Shown here piece by piece: positions 25,520 to 34,321 of a stretch of 64,000 nucleotides of DNA. A program made the translations under genes and the position numbers. Every line of letters begins with the position of its first letter. The first letter of the stretch is position 1. Origin of the DNA: Proteiniphilum acetatigenes DSM 18083 (GTDB taxonomy: Bacteria; Bacteroidota; Bacteroidia; Bacteroidales; Dysgonomonadaceae); assembly GCF_000380985.1 (NCBI RefSeq), contig NZ_KB905693.1, forward strand, positions 124,001 through 188,000, given 5' to 3'. The notes beneath the pieces are model-generated. The model saw only the letters and a list, made by a program, of their open reading frames with translations, did not search any database and was not told the origin of the DNA.

Positions 25520-27148
25520 TTAATTTATCTTTCCTCCAAGATGACAATATTTTCCATACAACACGTTATATGTCTTCCGGTTTTCTCCCCTGGGAATATA
25601 TACCGTTTTATAACCCTGAGCAAAAGCTTCCTGGGCTTTTTCAATGGTTGGGAACAGGCCTGACGCAATCCCGGCGCACATCGCCGCGCCCAATGCTCCT
25701 GCCTGTTGTGTAGCCGCCACTTTAATAGGTACGCCCATGATATCGGAGAGTGTCTGCATCACATAGGGTGATTTCAATGAAATACCTCCCACTCCAATCA
25801 CCTCATTCACCTGTACACCCTCGTTCTCAAGATGCTCCATAATAGCACGGGAGCCGAAAGCTGTGGCTTCCACCAGGCTTTTGAAGATCTGCGCAGGGGT
25901 AGTAGCCAAAGTGATACCGGCAATGCCTCCCTTCAATGTGAGGTCGGCAAAGGGGGTACGTCGTCCGTTCAACCAGTCGGTCGCCACCGGATCCGACTCA
26001 GTTACCGGCAGTTTTTCCGCCTCTTCGGTCAGCTTCGACAATATCTGCGCTGTTATTTCTCTCTTTTGCTCTTCCGGGAGCAGGTTCAACGACCAGGAAA
26101 GTATCTCCTTCCACCAGGCATATACATCGCCAAAAGCAGATTGTCCTGCCTCGAGACCTATCAGGCCGGGAATAACCGACCCGTCTACCTGACCGCTGAT
26201 CCCGGGGATCAGTTTATCTGCGATATCCTCTTTCGGGGTAACCACAATATCGCAGGTAGAGGTACCGACAATTTTCACCATCGTGTGCGCTGTGATCCCC
26301 GCACCAATAGCTCCGGCATGCGCATCCAGGATGCCAACCGCAACATCTATCCCCTCAGGCAATCCGAGCCGCTCTGCCCATTCTTCGGTCAGTTTGCCGG
26401 CGGAGACATCGCTTGTGTAAGTTTTGTTCTCCAGACGGGCGGCAAATCCCCCGAACAGGGGGTCAAGTGCGGAAAGGAACTCTTGCGACGGATAACCGCC
26501 CCATGCTGACGCCCACATCCCTTTGTGTCCCGCAGCACAACGGCTACGCTTCACCTGTTCAGGCCGCAGATTTCCCGTCAATAATGCCGGCATCCAGTCG
26601 CAATGCTCAATAATGGAACAGGCTTTCTCCCTTATTTTTTTATTTGCACGAAGTACGTGCAGCGCTTTTGCCCAGAACCACTCTGAAGAGTAGATCCCTC
26701 CGGAGCGGGACGTAAAATCGGTCTCCCATTTACGGGCCAGGGCATTGATTTCATCTGCCTCCCGGATAGAAGTATGATCTTTCCAGAGAATAAACATTGC
26801 ATCGGGATCGTCGGCATATTCAGGCAGCAATGCCAACGGTGTGCCGTCACGGTCCGTCAGGCAGGGTGTGCTCCCCGTCGTGTCAATTCCAAGAGCAACA
26901 ATATTTTTCGCTTCATCAGGAGATAATTGTGCCAGTAAATCGTGAATCACCTCCACAAGCGAATCAATATAATCCTGCGGATGCTGCCGGTACCGGTTGG
27001 CAGAAGGATCACAATATAATCCTTTTTTCCAGCGGACATAACCGGAGATCGCAGTCGCCAGTTCTTTTCCGGATACGGCGTCTAAAGCTACCGCACGACA
27101 TGAATCGGTACCATAATCAATTCCTATGACTAACTTTTCCATATCCAT
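25520..27148 (-). CDS. araB: Ribulokinase (AraB-type FGGY kinase)
   Basis: A 542-residue FGGY-family kinase that follows enterobacterial AraB closely: IGIDYGTDSCRAVALD at the ATP site, YVRWKKGLYCDP, HPQDYI, FILWKDHT, GGIYSSEWFWAKALHVLR, CDWMPALLTG, RSRCAAGHK, VKIVGTSTCDI and GLEAGQSAFGD. AraB phosphorylates L-ribulose and also accepts D-ribulose. No L-arabinose isomerase or L-ribulose-5-phosphate epimerase gene lies nearby, but a fucI gene does, so here the likely reaction is D-ribulose to D-ribulose 5-phosphate, which enters the pentose phosphate pathway directly. Its start codon immediately follows the permease stop (no gap), which implies co-translation. It is the last gene before the terminator. 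Confidence 0.9.
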   Translation of the reverse strand: MDMEKLVIGIDYGTDSCRAVALDAVSGKELATAISGYVRWKKGLYCDPSANRYRQHPQDYIDSLVEVIHDLLAQLSPDEAKNIVALGIDTTGSTPCLTDRDGTPLALLPEYADDPDAMFILWKDHTSIREADEINALARKWETDFTSRSGGIYSSEWFWAKALHVLRANKKIREKACSIIEHCDWMPALLTGNLRPEQVKRSRCAAGHKGMWASAWGGYPSQEFLSALDPLFGGFAARLENKTYTSDVSAGKLTEEWAERLGLPEGIDVAVGILDAHAGAIGAGITAHTMVKIVGTSTCDIVVTPKEDIADKLIPGISGQVDGSVIPGLIGLEAGQSAFGDVYAWWKEILSWSLNLLPEEQKREITAQILSKLTEEAEKLPVTESDPVATDWLNGRRTPFADLTLKGGIAGITLATTPAQIFKSLVEATAFGSRAIMEHLENEGVQVNEVIGVGGISLKSPYVMQTLSDIMGVPIKVAATQQAGALGAAMCAGIASGLFPTIEKAQEAFAQGYKTVYIPRGENRKTYNVLYGKYCHLGGKIN

Positions 27149-28597
27149 CTATTTTCCGTTACCCAGCTTCTTGCTGCGTGCAATCGTAAAACTATAATAA
27201 GTAATAATAATAAATGCGACGGCAGGTACCCAGTAGGCGAATTTAATACTTCCCGCCTGATCGGAGAGGATACCCTGCATCTGTGTCAGTAGTGCCGCAC
27301 CGGCAATCGCCATCACCATGCCAGAACCGGCAATCTTGGTATCATCTCCCAGTCCTCTCATGCCAAGCCCGTAAATGGTGGGGAACATAGCGGACATACA
27401 ACCCGAGATACCCATCAAGGCATATACTCCCACAAATCCTTCTCCGTAAATCGTCAAAAGTGAACATATCACCGCCAGAATACCCAATCCCGACAATATG
27501 TTCACCGGCCGGGTATATTTCATCAGCCAGGTGCAGATAAAGCGTCCAAGCACAAAGAGAATAAGCGACATGATATAGTAAGTGGCGCCCGCCTGCTCGG
27601 CTGTACGTGGTAAGAGTGCATCCAGTCCGATCGCTTCACAAAGTGCATAAAAACCACCTGCCACCGGCTCTACACCGCGCAACGCCCCGATAATTGCTTC
27701 CTGCGAAGGATTTGCACCCAGACCGGCGATCACTGCATCCAAATCGAGTTGCTGCATGGCGTAACGGATGATGAACGACCAGACTGCGATCTGCGCACCC
27801 ACATAGAAAAACTGTGCCAATACTCCCCAGACGTAATTCTTATTCTTTTTTAGCCGGCTCCATGTCGCTTTCAGGTCCAAACTCTTATCGTCATCCTGTG
27901 CTTTCGGCATTTTGGTGAATATGATCAGCAGTAACAGTACCAGCATCACTGCCCCCAGGATCAGATAGGCCATGGTGACGGCATTCAGTTCACCCCGTTG
28001 AATGGCAACCAGTTCTGAGCCGCTCAGGACAGCCCTTTCGCCGGCCGTCATGGTATTCAACTGAGATAAGACAAATATCTGGCTGGCCAGCACACCGGTC
28101 AATGCACCAAACGGATTGAACGACTGAGAGAAGTTCAACCGGCGGGTAGCTGTCCTCGGATCCCCGAGTGAATAAACATACGCATTGGCTGACGTTTCAA
28201 GTACAGATAAACCGGCAAACAGCACGAAGATGCCGAAAAGATAGGTAGCAAAACTCAACGGCGAACTGATATCATTTACCAGCATAGCCGGATAAAAGAG
28301 CATCGATCCCGTTATACAAAGCGAGAGTCCTAACAATACTCCTGATTTGAAAGTGCGTCTCTTGATAAAAATTGCTCCGGGAAGTGCGAAACAACCGTAA
28401 CCGAGAAGATAGCAAACTACCTGGATCCATGCTGTTTGCGTATCGGTCAGGCTCATGATGCGCTTGAACGCTGCCAGCATGGTGTCGGTCATATTGTTGG
28501 GTACCGCCCAGATAAAGAAGAGCGAAGTAAGAAGAATAAAAGGGAGCAGGATCCCGGGAGGGATCAATCGGTGCTTTTCTACATTATTTGTGTTCAT
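27149..28597 (-). CDS. fucP: FucP-type sugar:proton symporter (major facilitator superfamily)
   Basis: A 482-residue inner-membrane transporter with about 12 hydrophobic segments. FIWAVPNNMTDTMLAAFKR, GYGCFALPGAIFIKR and LSVLETSANAYV followed by NFSQSFNPFGALTG are hallmarks of the L-fucose permease family. An extra loop of about 60 residues (around 250-320) enlarges it relative to E. coli FucP (438 residues). L-fucose and D-arabinose have the same stereochemistry around the ring carbons, and FucP is known to carry both. In this locus D-arabinose released by the GH172 and GH116 enzymes is the probable cargo. It directly abuts the ribulokinase gene. Confidence 0.85.
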   Translation of the reverse strand: MNTNNVEKHRLIPPGILLPFILLTSLFFIWAVPNNMTDTMLAAFKRIMSLTDTQTAWIQVVCYLLGYGCFALPGAIFIKRRTFKSGVLLGLSLCITGSMLFYPAMLVNDISSPLSFATYLFGIFVLFAGLSVLETSANAYVYSLGDPRTATRRLNFSQSFNPFGALTGVLASQIFVLSQLNTMTAGERAVLSGSELVAIQRGELNAVTMAYLILGAVMLVLLLLIIFTKMPKAQDDDKSLDLKATWSRLKKNKNYVWGVLAQFFYVGAQIAVWSFIIRYAMQQLDLDAVIAGLGANPSQEAIIGALRGVEPVAGGFYALCEAIGLDALLPRTAEQAGATYYIMSLILFVLGRFICTWLMKYTRPVNILSGLGILAVICSLLTIYGEGFVGVYALMGISGCMSAMFPTIYGLGMRGLGDDTKIAGSGMVMAIAGAALLTQMQGILSDQAGSIKFAYWVPAVAFIIITYYSFTIARSKKLGNGK

Positions 28598-28605
28598 ATT
28601 TTTAT

Positions 28606-28665
28606 TACTAAGAAGTCTGATGTTATGAAATTAAGAAGTCAAGAAGTTAAGAAGATAGGAAACCA
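28606..28665. repeat. AAGAAGT-type short tandem repeats
   Basis: The gap between the DUF6786-like gene and the permease gene reads as AAGAAGTC, AAGAAGTT and AAGAAGAT units. It belongs to the dispersed family of low-complexity intergenic blocks. Confidence 0.4.
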
Positions 28666-28672
28666 ATCCGAT

Positions 28673-29926
28673 TTAAAATATTGTCCTAACCTTTTCAAGG
28701 TTTACCCCTAATAATTTCTCAGCTATAGGAGAAAGGCTTGCCTCATCTCCTGTGAAATGGAATACGTTGTGTTTGTGCGACAGCGACTCTCCCGGTTTCA
28801 GGAATGCAGCGGGCGAGCAACTTTCCAGCTCCAGGAAGGGGCCCATAATGCTTCCGTCTTCCAACGGACCGTCGTTATAAGCATTCAACGCATCTCCTAC
28901 AAGCGGATTCCTGTCAGGATTCCATTCCTGATTCAAATAGGTTGCATCCGGTTCAGTATCAAATGTCACGATAGTCAATCGCTTTGCAAGCGGATCATAA
29001 TTTCCCGCGATCGACCTGGTGCGTTTGGCATTCATTCCCAGTTTGCCTCTTGATTTTCCATCGGTTTTAAAATAGAGGATACCATTATCGTCAACCAGGC
29101 GGTCCGCAGGAATTTCACCGAAATAATCGGATGTCACCACCTTACCCAGCTCCTTCCCGTCACCGGTATTATAAGGGATCACAGTTACGGCAGCTTCGGA
29201 CGGATTGAACATATCGAGCATCCATATACAGACCGTACCGGTCTCCGGGGTCCATTCGAAATCATTGCCATTGACAATTTTGTTGGTTGTTTCATAGGCC
29301 ACCCCATTCACTCCTTCAGGGATTTCAACCTGCAATTTACCCGTTATTTCACTGGGGGAAAGCAATACAACTTTCCGTTCTATCGCAATATTCAGGAGAC
29401 TCCCCAAGTAGTTCTTCTGTTCCATCTCCTTGACAAAAACAGCCTCTTTGGGAGTCACACGGCTTACCTCCCACTCTTCGATATCGATGGCTTTGGGAGT
29501 ATGCCAGTTATCATATACCTGCTCTTTCCCCGGCTCAAAAAATATGGAATACTTCCCCCCTTCCGGGCCGAGCCAGAAACGATCTTCTCCGCCGAAGCCG
29601 TTCATATGTTCATCTACTATACCCGCATCGAAGAAGTTGTAATTTACAAATCCGTGACTATTACCTTCCGGTCCATTAGCCGTAGAAGTAAATACTTTTC
29701 CCTGATACTTCGCCGACAGGATTATTTGTGCCTTTTCATCTTCCGACTTCAGTACGATCAATCCCTCATCTTTTTCGGACAGATAGTTAAGATCATATCC
29801 GAAAGTCCCCTTTTCATATTCCTTTTCCATATTTCCTGATGTTTTCCCGTTGCCTGTACAGGAGAGTAAAATTGCACCCCCGATTATGGCAGGCAGTACA
29901 CTGCGATAGATTTGTTTTAGTTGCAT
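28673..29926 (-). CDS. Mutarotase-like lipoprotein (DUF6786-type)
   Basis: The frame extends to a TTG at 29953, but the ATG at 29926 opens a lipoprotein signal (MQLKQIYRSVLPAIIGGAIL then LSC, Cys23), giving 417 residues. The rest is a large beta-sandwich resembling galactose-mutarotase-fold proteins: GFVNYNFFDAGIVDEHMNGF, GGEDRFWLGPEGG, IERKVVLLSP and, near the end, LEKVRTIF. I connect it with a Bacteroidetes family of unknown function (DUF6786) from memory, at moderate confidence. In the locus it may mutarotate or bind the released pentose, or be an uncharacterised hydrolase or lyase. It lies 75 bp upstream of the permease gene. Confidence 0.65.
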   Translation of the reverse strand: MQLKQIYRSVLPAIIGGAILLSCTGNGKTSGNMEKEYEKGTFGYDLNYLSEKDEGLIVLKSEDEKAQIILSAKYQGKVFTSTANGPEGNSHGFVNYNFFDAGIVDEHMNGFGGEDRFWLGPEGGKYSIFFEPGKEQVYDNWHTPKAIDIEEWEVSRVTPKEAVFVKEMEQKNYLGSLLNIAIERKVVLLSPSEITGKLQVEIPEGVNGVAYETTNKIVNGNDFEWTPETGTVCIWMLDMFNPSEAAVTVIPYNTGDGKELGKVVTSDYFGEIPADRLVDDNGILYFKTDGKSRGKLGMNAKRTRSIAGNYDPLAKRLTIVTFDTEPDATYLNQEWNPDRNPLVGDALNAYNDGPLEDGSIMGPFLELESCSPAAFLKPGESLSHKHNVFHFTGDEASLSPIAEKLLGVNLEKVRTIF

Positions 29927-30026
29927 AAGATAAAAATTAGACACAAGAGCCAAGAATCAGGAACCAAGACATTTTATTGACAATATCGGTTACTTCGTAA
30001 TTGGCCGCGTCGATTATTTAATAATT

Positions 30027-32129
30027 TCACTTGATTTTTCCGAATTTATCGAGAATACGGTTATAGGCTTCCGCAGCAGCACCGTTTCCCCAATCGTATA
30101 TTGTAAATTCTCCCATTCCTTCACCTTCGGGGCTGGTACGCCCTCCATGGCCGTAATTTTCCATCATAAAGCCGTAATCTTCCTCTCCGAAGAAGGGATA
30201 CACTTTCTCCCATTGTGCTTTGGTGACAGGATTCAGGGGACTATACATCATTACAAACGATGCTTTCAGCGCAGCCCACCCTCTCTCATTGTACTCATCA
30301 CTGTCCAAAAGTTTCCCGTATTGCAGGATCAACTCGGAGAAAAGGCTCTGGCGGGAGTCGTTCCATTCGGCATCGGCATTCAATACCCCGAAACCGCCAA
30401 GCACATTCACATACATGTAGGGCGGCTGCCACGAAGCCTGTGTCATCAGCAATTCATCGAGGGTACGCCGCCCCTGTTCCAGATATCGCCGGTCGCCGGT
30501 CATCCGGTAACATTCGAACAGTGCTTCGGCCGTCCAGAACATGGAGAAATTATTCTGTTTGTACATATTATTTCTGACGACTTTTTTCCCGACAAGGTGA
30601 TCTGCTCCATACCGCGAACAGGACCAGTAGGTCTCGAAATCCTCCCATCTTCCCGAGGGAATGATGTCCCGGATTACCGCATCGATGGCTTTGAGACCTG
30701 CCTCTTTGTATTCCTGTTTTCCGGTCAGCTCATAGAGTTTCAAAAGAAAGGTCGCCGACATAGAGGTCTCAGGCGATCCATTCAGGTGAGTCATCGGTTG
30801 CAGCGTGCGCAGGTCGAGCCATCCCGGGAAAAAACCATTCTCCGACTGGATACCGAGCAATGATCCGGCGTATTGTTCCGCGTAACGAAGTAATCGTTCA
30901 TCCTTTTCCAGTTCATCATACCAACGAAGCATGAGCAACGCGGTCCAGCTCATATCGAGAATATGGAATGGTGATTCGGCAGCATTCCAGGTATAAGGAT
31001 TCCGGTTTGAATTTCCCCAGTAGCAGGCATCCCATCCCTTACTACGGTTATATTTTCTCCCCTCGATCTCCACTTCATGCATCTCTGTGCCGATCAAGCC
31101 GTAAAAGAAACCTTCAACCTGTGGAAAAGAGAGAGCCAACTCTTTGGTAAGCAGCGCCTTTTCCATCAAGGCTGTGTTGCCGGTCCTTCTGGCATACCGG
31201 TACAATCCGCCGGCAGAACGCAGGGAACTAAACCAGGCCTGATTCCATACCGAACGGAATTCCCGTTCATTGACTTCTCCTGGATAATTGGGGCTCTGCG
31301 TGACATTCACGATAAAAACCGGTGAACCGACCTTCTTACCGTCCAGTTCGAACTCCTGCCATACGTTATCCGCCCAACTGTTGAAAGCCCAGTTATAGGT
31401 GTGCTCCACATATCGTTCCAAATCGGCATCTACCGGATTCCCGGCCTGATAAAGATCATGCCCCCAACGATTCCAGAGGAAATCGAGTGGCCTCCTGAAA
31501 GGGTTTTTTAGTGACGCTTCGTCACTATGCACCATCAGGAAAAATCCGATCTCCACTTCTCCTGCCGGATACTCAGCACCCGGTTCACGGACAAACAGGA
31601 CATGATCGTCGACCCTGCTGTTACTCATCCCCAATACCAGGCGATTATTTTCAGCATCGAGATCGAGATACCATCTTACCGGAGTTCCCTTTTTCATAAT
31701 ATCAAGATCGGGGATCAGGGTAATCACCTGCCGGTCATCGGCGACGATCAGTGCCGGAGAACGGAATACATGCTGGTCGATAATATGGCTGCCGGTAGGT
31801 GTAAGGTGGGGCGCCCAATGGAAAGACGGGGTAAACCCGGGAGTGACAATCACCTGCCAGTCATCCTGGTGAACAGTCTGGCCGGGAGAGAAGTTGAACT
31901 GTATGTGGAGGCAATTCTCGTCCACCACCTCGATCCGGCTGGTCCCCTTTTCACTCCCCAACAGGTCATATTGGATTTTTCGAACAGCTTTCTCCAATGA
32001 ACGGGGCAGCTTCAGCTCCATCGGCAAAGATTGGCTCCCTACCCTGGCATCCTGTGCCTGCACCACGGAAGAGAAAATCATAACCGTACCCAACACTGTA
32101 TAAATAAGCCTCTTTATCATATTTTTCAT
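30027..32129 (-). CDS. Unclassified secreted six-hairpin glycosidase-like protein
   Basis: A 700-residue protein with a signal peptide (MIKRLIYTVLGTVMIFSSVV then QA). Residues about 30-210 form a beta-sandwich. From about 225 the sequence is helical with aromatic-rich repeats typical of (alpha/alpha)6 barrels: VEHTYNWAFNSWADNVWQEF, WNQAWFSSLRSAGGLYRYA, GWDACYWGNSNRNPY, GSPETSMSATFLLKLYELTG and FSMFWTAEALFECYRMTG. I do not recognise a CAZy family. Its place within the D-arabinan-type locus makes it a candidate for a missing activity, for example on the galactan or linker part of arabinogalactan or on modified arabinose. Conserved acidic residues cannot be assigned as catalytic without an alignment. 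Confidence 0.7.
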   Translation of the reverse strand: MKNMIKRLIYTVLGTVMIFSSVVQAQDARVGSQSLPMELKLPRSLEKAVRKIQYDLLGSEKGTSRIEVVDENCLHIQFNFSPGQTVHQDDWQVIVTPGFTPSFHWAPHLTPTGSHIIDQHVFRSPALIVADDRQVITLIPDLDIMKKGTPVRWYLDLDAENNRLVLGMSNSRVDDHVLFVREPGAEYPAGEVEIGFFLMVHSDEASLKNPFRRPLDFLWNRWGHDLYQAGNPVDADLERYVEHTYNWAFNSWADNVWQEFELDGKKVGSPVFIVNVTQSPNYPGEVNEREFRSVWNQAWFSSLRSAGGLYRYARRTGNTALMEKALLTKELALSFPQVEGFFYGLIGTEMHEVEIEGRKYNRSKGWDACYWGNSNRNPYTWNAAESPFHILDMSWTALLMLRWYDELEKDERLLRYAEQYAGSLLGIQSENGFFPGWLDLRTLQPMTHLNGSPETSMSATFLLKLYELTGKQEYKEAGLKAIDAVIRDIIPSGRWEDFETYWSCSRYGADHLVGKKVVRNNMYKQNNFSMFWTAEALFECYRMTGDRRYLEQGRRTLDELLMTQASWQPPYMYVNVLGGFGVLNADAEWNDSRQSLFSELILQYGKLLDSDEYNERGWAALKASFVMMYSPLNPVTKAQWEKVYPFFGEEDYGFMMENYGHGGRTSPEGEGMGEFTIYDWGNGAAAEAYNRILDKFGKIK

Positions 32130-32214
32130 ATGACTAAAATATTTATTTTCAATGGTGTCATATGGAACTCGCTTTTAGTCATGATCTTGTGTGATAATGA
32201 TTATCATGCTCGTT

Positions 32215-32330
32215 TCAAATCATCAAAATCACCACTACTTCCCAAAAAATCGGGAAAAGTTATCCCGACTTGCCGGGATCATCAAAATCACCACATCATC
32301 AAATCAGTGAATCATCAAATCAATTTATTC
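32215..32330. repeat. ATCATCAAAATCACCAC direct repeats around a small hairpin
   Basis: The phrase ATCATCAAAATCACCAC occurs twice (about 32219 and 32278, the second as ATCATCAAAATCACCAC continuing into AAATCAGTGAATCATC). Between them is a hairpin, ATCCCG (32262-32267) with CGGGAT (32274-32279). The block occupies the 190-bp gap between the long GH172 gene and the six-hairpin gene, within an otherwise tightly packed operon, and could form an RNA processing or attenuation site. Confidence 0.5.
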
Positions 32331-34266
32331 TTTCGAGTATGATCTGATTCAGTTCGAACTGATCGGCTTTCCCGTTATTTCTCACATGAAAAGTGACGGA
32401 ATTTGTCTGGGGCGTGAGTTGTATATCCCCCACATGAACATTCTCCCGGAAAGTTTCTTTCCCGGCTTTAGTCGATATCCAGTCCGAAAGGCGGTTCTGA
32501 CGTTGCCATACCTGGAAATCAGCGCCGGTCGGCTTTTCGTGGTAGTTAACCAATACCCTGTATTTCCCTTCAGGTACATCCGTAAGCATCACCCTGACCA
32601 TACCCTGTCCAAAGGAGGTAAGCATCAACCCTCTGTCTAAAATAGCCTGTATTCCCCTGTCGAGGGTAATCTCCATCAGCTGCGGGAAATAGATATGCTT
32701 TTCAGGAAAGTAGACCTCCCTTAAATCCGCGGTCGGTTCCATCCGTTCTTTCAACGGTTGTGCCGCGTAAAAGAATGCAACAGACGTATAATCTACGGGA
32801 AAATTATTGCCTACCTCTCCATGTTCCATACCGTGATAGATTTCTTTCCCGAAAGACATCTTATCCGAAAAGAAAAAACGGTAGCCTCCGGTACGTCCCA
32901 TCGGCAGGGAATAATCAAGCGAACCGTGTATCGGCATGCTGATTCCCCTGTCCCACCGGTCGAGCAGCGCATACCACCCTCCGTTATAATAATCTTCCGA
33001 ACCGGTACCATGCAGACGCATTTTTCCATCCACATATGTGGTATCATCTCCCTCGAAGAAAAGAGTCATACCCGGTCGCAAACCCTGTGCCTGATGGATG
33101 GTCCCCACATAATGACCTTTTCCTTTGGTTTCCATAAAAGTATAGAACTGACCCGATTCAGGTTTTTCTCTTCTCCAAACGGTATAGAGTTTCCCTTCCT
33201 CATTGAGATTTCGTCCGTTGTCGTTATAATACACTTTCACATTCACCGGTACAGCGTTTTGCTGTACTCCTTCCCTTTTCTCATAGATGAGTTTCATGGA
33301 AGCCGATCTATCGAAAGGCATGGGCAGGTAACAGTAGTTGGAAGTTTGCTGCCGTCCCATCACGATACTTCGCATAGCCGGTTTTCCGTAGGCATAACCG
33401 AAAAAATCAGCCAGGGGGGCATAGATGGCTTCTACCTGTTCATCATCCCACTTTGCGGAAAGGATGATATCTTTATAAATCCCTTCAAATGCAGTTCCAC
33501 CGTCAATCTCAAAACCGACAATACGGCCCGGGGTTGTTTTCTCAAAGAAAGCTACCTCTTCTCCCGGTTCAATAGTAAATGTTTTTTCTTCGGTACGGAC
33601 ATTGGACGATAAACCGGTTGCATAGCGGTTTACTGTAGGTGATATATCAGCCCATACGTCACTCACCTCTGCCAACAATTCTTTGTCGGAAGCGGAGAAA
33701 TTCCCGGTCCAGCTTTCCACATTCATTCCGGGTAGCATCCGGTATTGAATTTGATGGAACATGATCCGCTCTCCCTGGAACACGATCTTTAATGATTTTG
33801 CGAATGGAATAGGGATATAGCTGTAATACCCTCCTATTTCGTTACCACAAACCGGTTTTACGAAAGGATAGACCTTTCCCGAAAAAAGATCCATAAAACG
33901 AATCTTCAGGCGTGGGACCCGTTCTCCATCGAAGTAAAACAACAATGTGTCTTCTGTAGGTGTAGGAGTCCATATACGGTTGACCACACCCGCCCCTTCG
34001 AATTCGGCCAGCACCAATCCCTCCTTCTCCTTACGAATGAAAGAATAGTTACCACTAAATCCGTCGTCGTTTCCTCCTGTCCGGTCGTAACTCGACTCCT
34101 GTTCTATCAATTGATTATGCCGATATGCAGGCAACCGATCCACTCTTTTCAGAAGCTCCACCTCATCGTTCCACCGGTAAGTTTGGTTTTGCCCGTTCAT
34201 CTGAAAGAGAGATAATAAAAACGTAAAAATGAGTAATAATGTCTTCAATCCTATTCTCTTCATCAT
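32320..34266 (-). CDS. GH172 (DUF2961) enzyme, long form with C-terminal beta domain
   Basis: A 648-residue protein with a signal peptide (residues 8-26). The DUF2961 core spans about 40-480: EFEGAGVVNRIWTPTPTEDT, LLFYFDGE, GYYSYIPIPFAKSLKI, then FEGDDTTYVDG and LHGTGSEDYYNGGWY, which hold the two conserved acidic motifs (the E in EGDD and the E in GSEDYY) that match the catalytic pair of the family. A C-terminal domain of about 150 residues follows (YRVLVNYHEKPTGADFQVWQ). GH172 members include exo-alpha-D-arabinofuranosidases and difructose dianhydride I hydrolase. With two shorter paralogues in the same locus, differing linkage specificity is likely. A 55-bp gap precedes it. Confidence 0.87.
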   Translation of the reverse strand: MMKRIGLKTLLLIFTFLLSLFQMNGQNQTYRWNDEVELLKRVDRLPAYRHNQLIEQESSYDRTGGNDDGFSGNYSFIRKEKEGLVLAEFEGAGVVNRIWTPTPTEDTLLFYFDGERVPRLKIRFMDLFSGKVYPFVKPVCGNEIGGYYSYIPIPFAKSLKIVFQGERIMFHQIQYRMLPGMNVESWTGNFSASDKELLAEVSDVWADISPTVNRYATGLSSNVRTEEKTFTIEPGEEVAFFEKTTPGRIVGFEIDGGTAFEGIYKDIILSAKWDDEQVEAIYAPLADFFGYAYGKPAMRSIVMGRQQTSNYCYLPMPFDRSASMKLIYEKREGVQQNAVPVNVKVYYNDNGRNLNEEGKLYTVWRREKPESGQFYTFMETKGKGHYVGTIHQAQGLRPGMTLFFEGDDTTYVDGKMRLHGTGSEDYYNGGWYALLDRWDRGISMPIHGSLDYSLPMGRTGGYRFFFSDKMSFGKEIYHGMEHGEVGNNFPVDYTSVAFFYAAQPLKERMEPTADLREVYFPEKHIYFPQLMEITLDRGIQAILDRGLMLTSFGQGMVRVMLTDVPEGKYRVLVNYHEKPTGADFQVWQRQNRLSDWISTKAGKETFRENVHVGDIQLTPQTNSVTFHVRNNGKADQFELNQIILERIN

Positions 34267-34321
34267 TCTTTCATTATATTTTAGTTATTCCTGTATCGAT
34301 TCTATCATTCAGAGCATAGGG

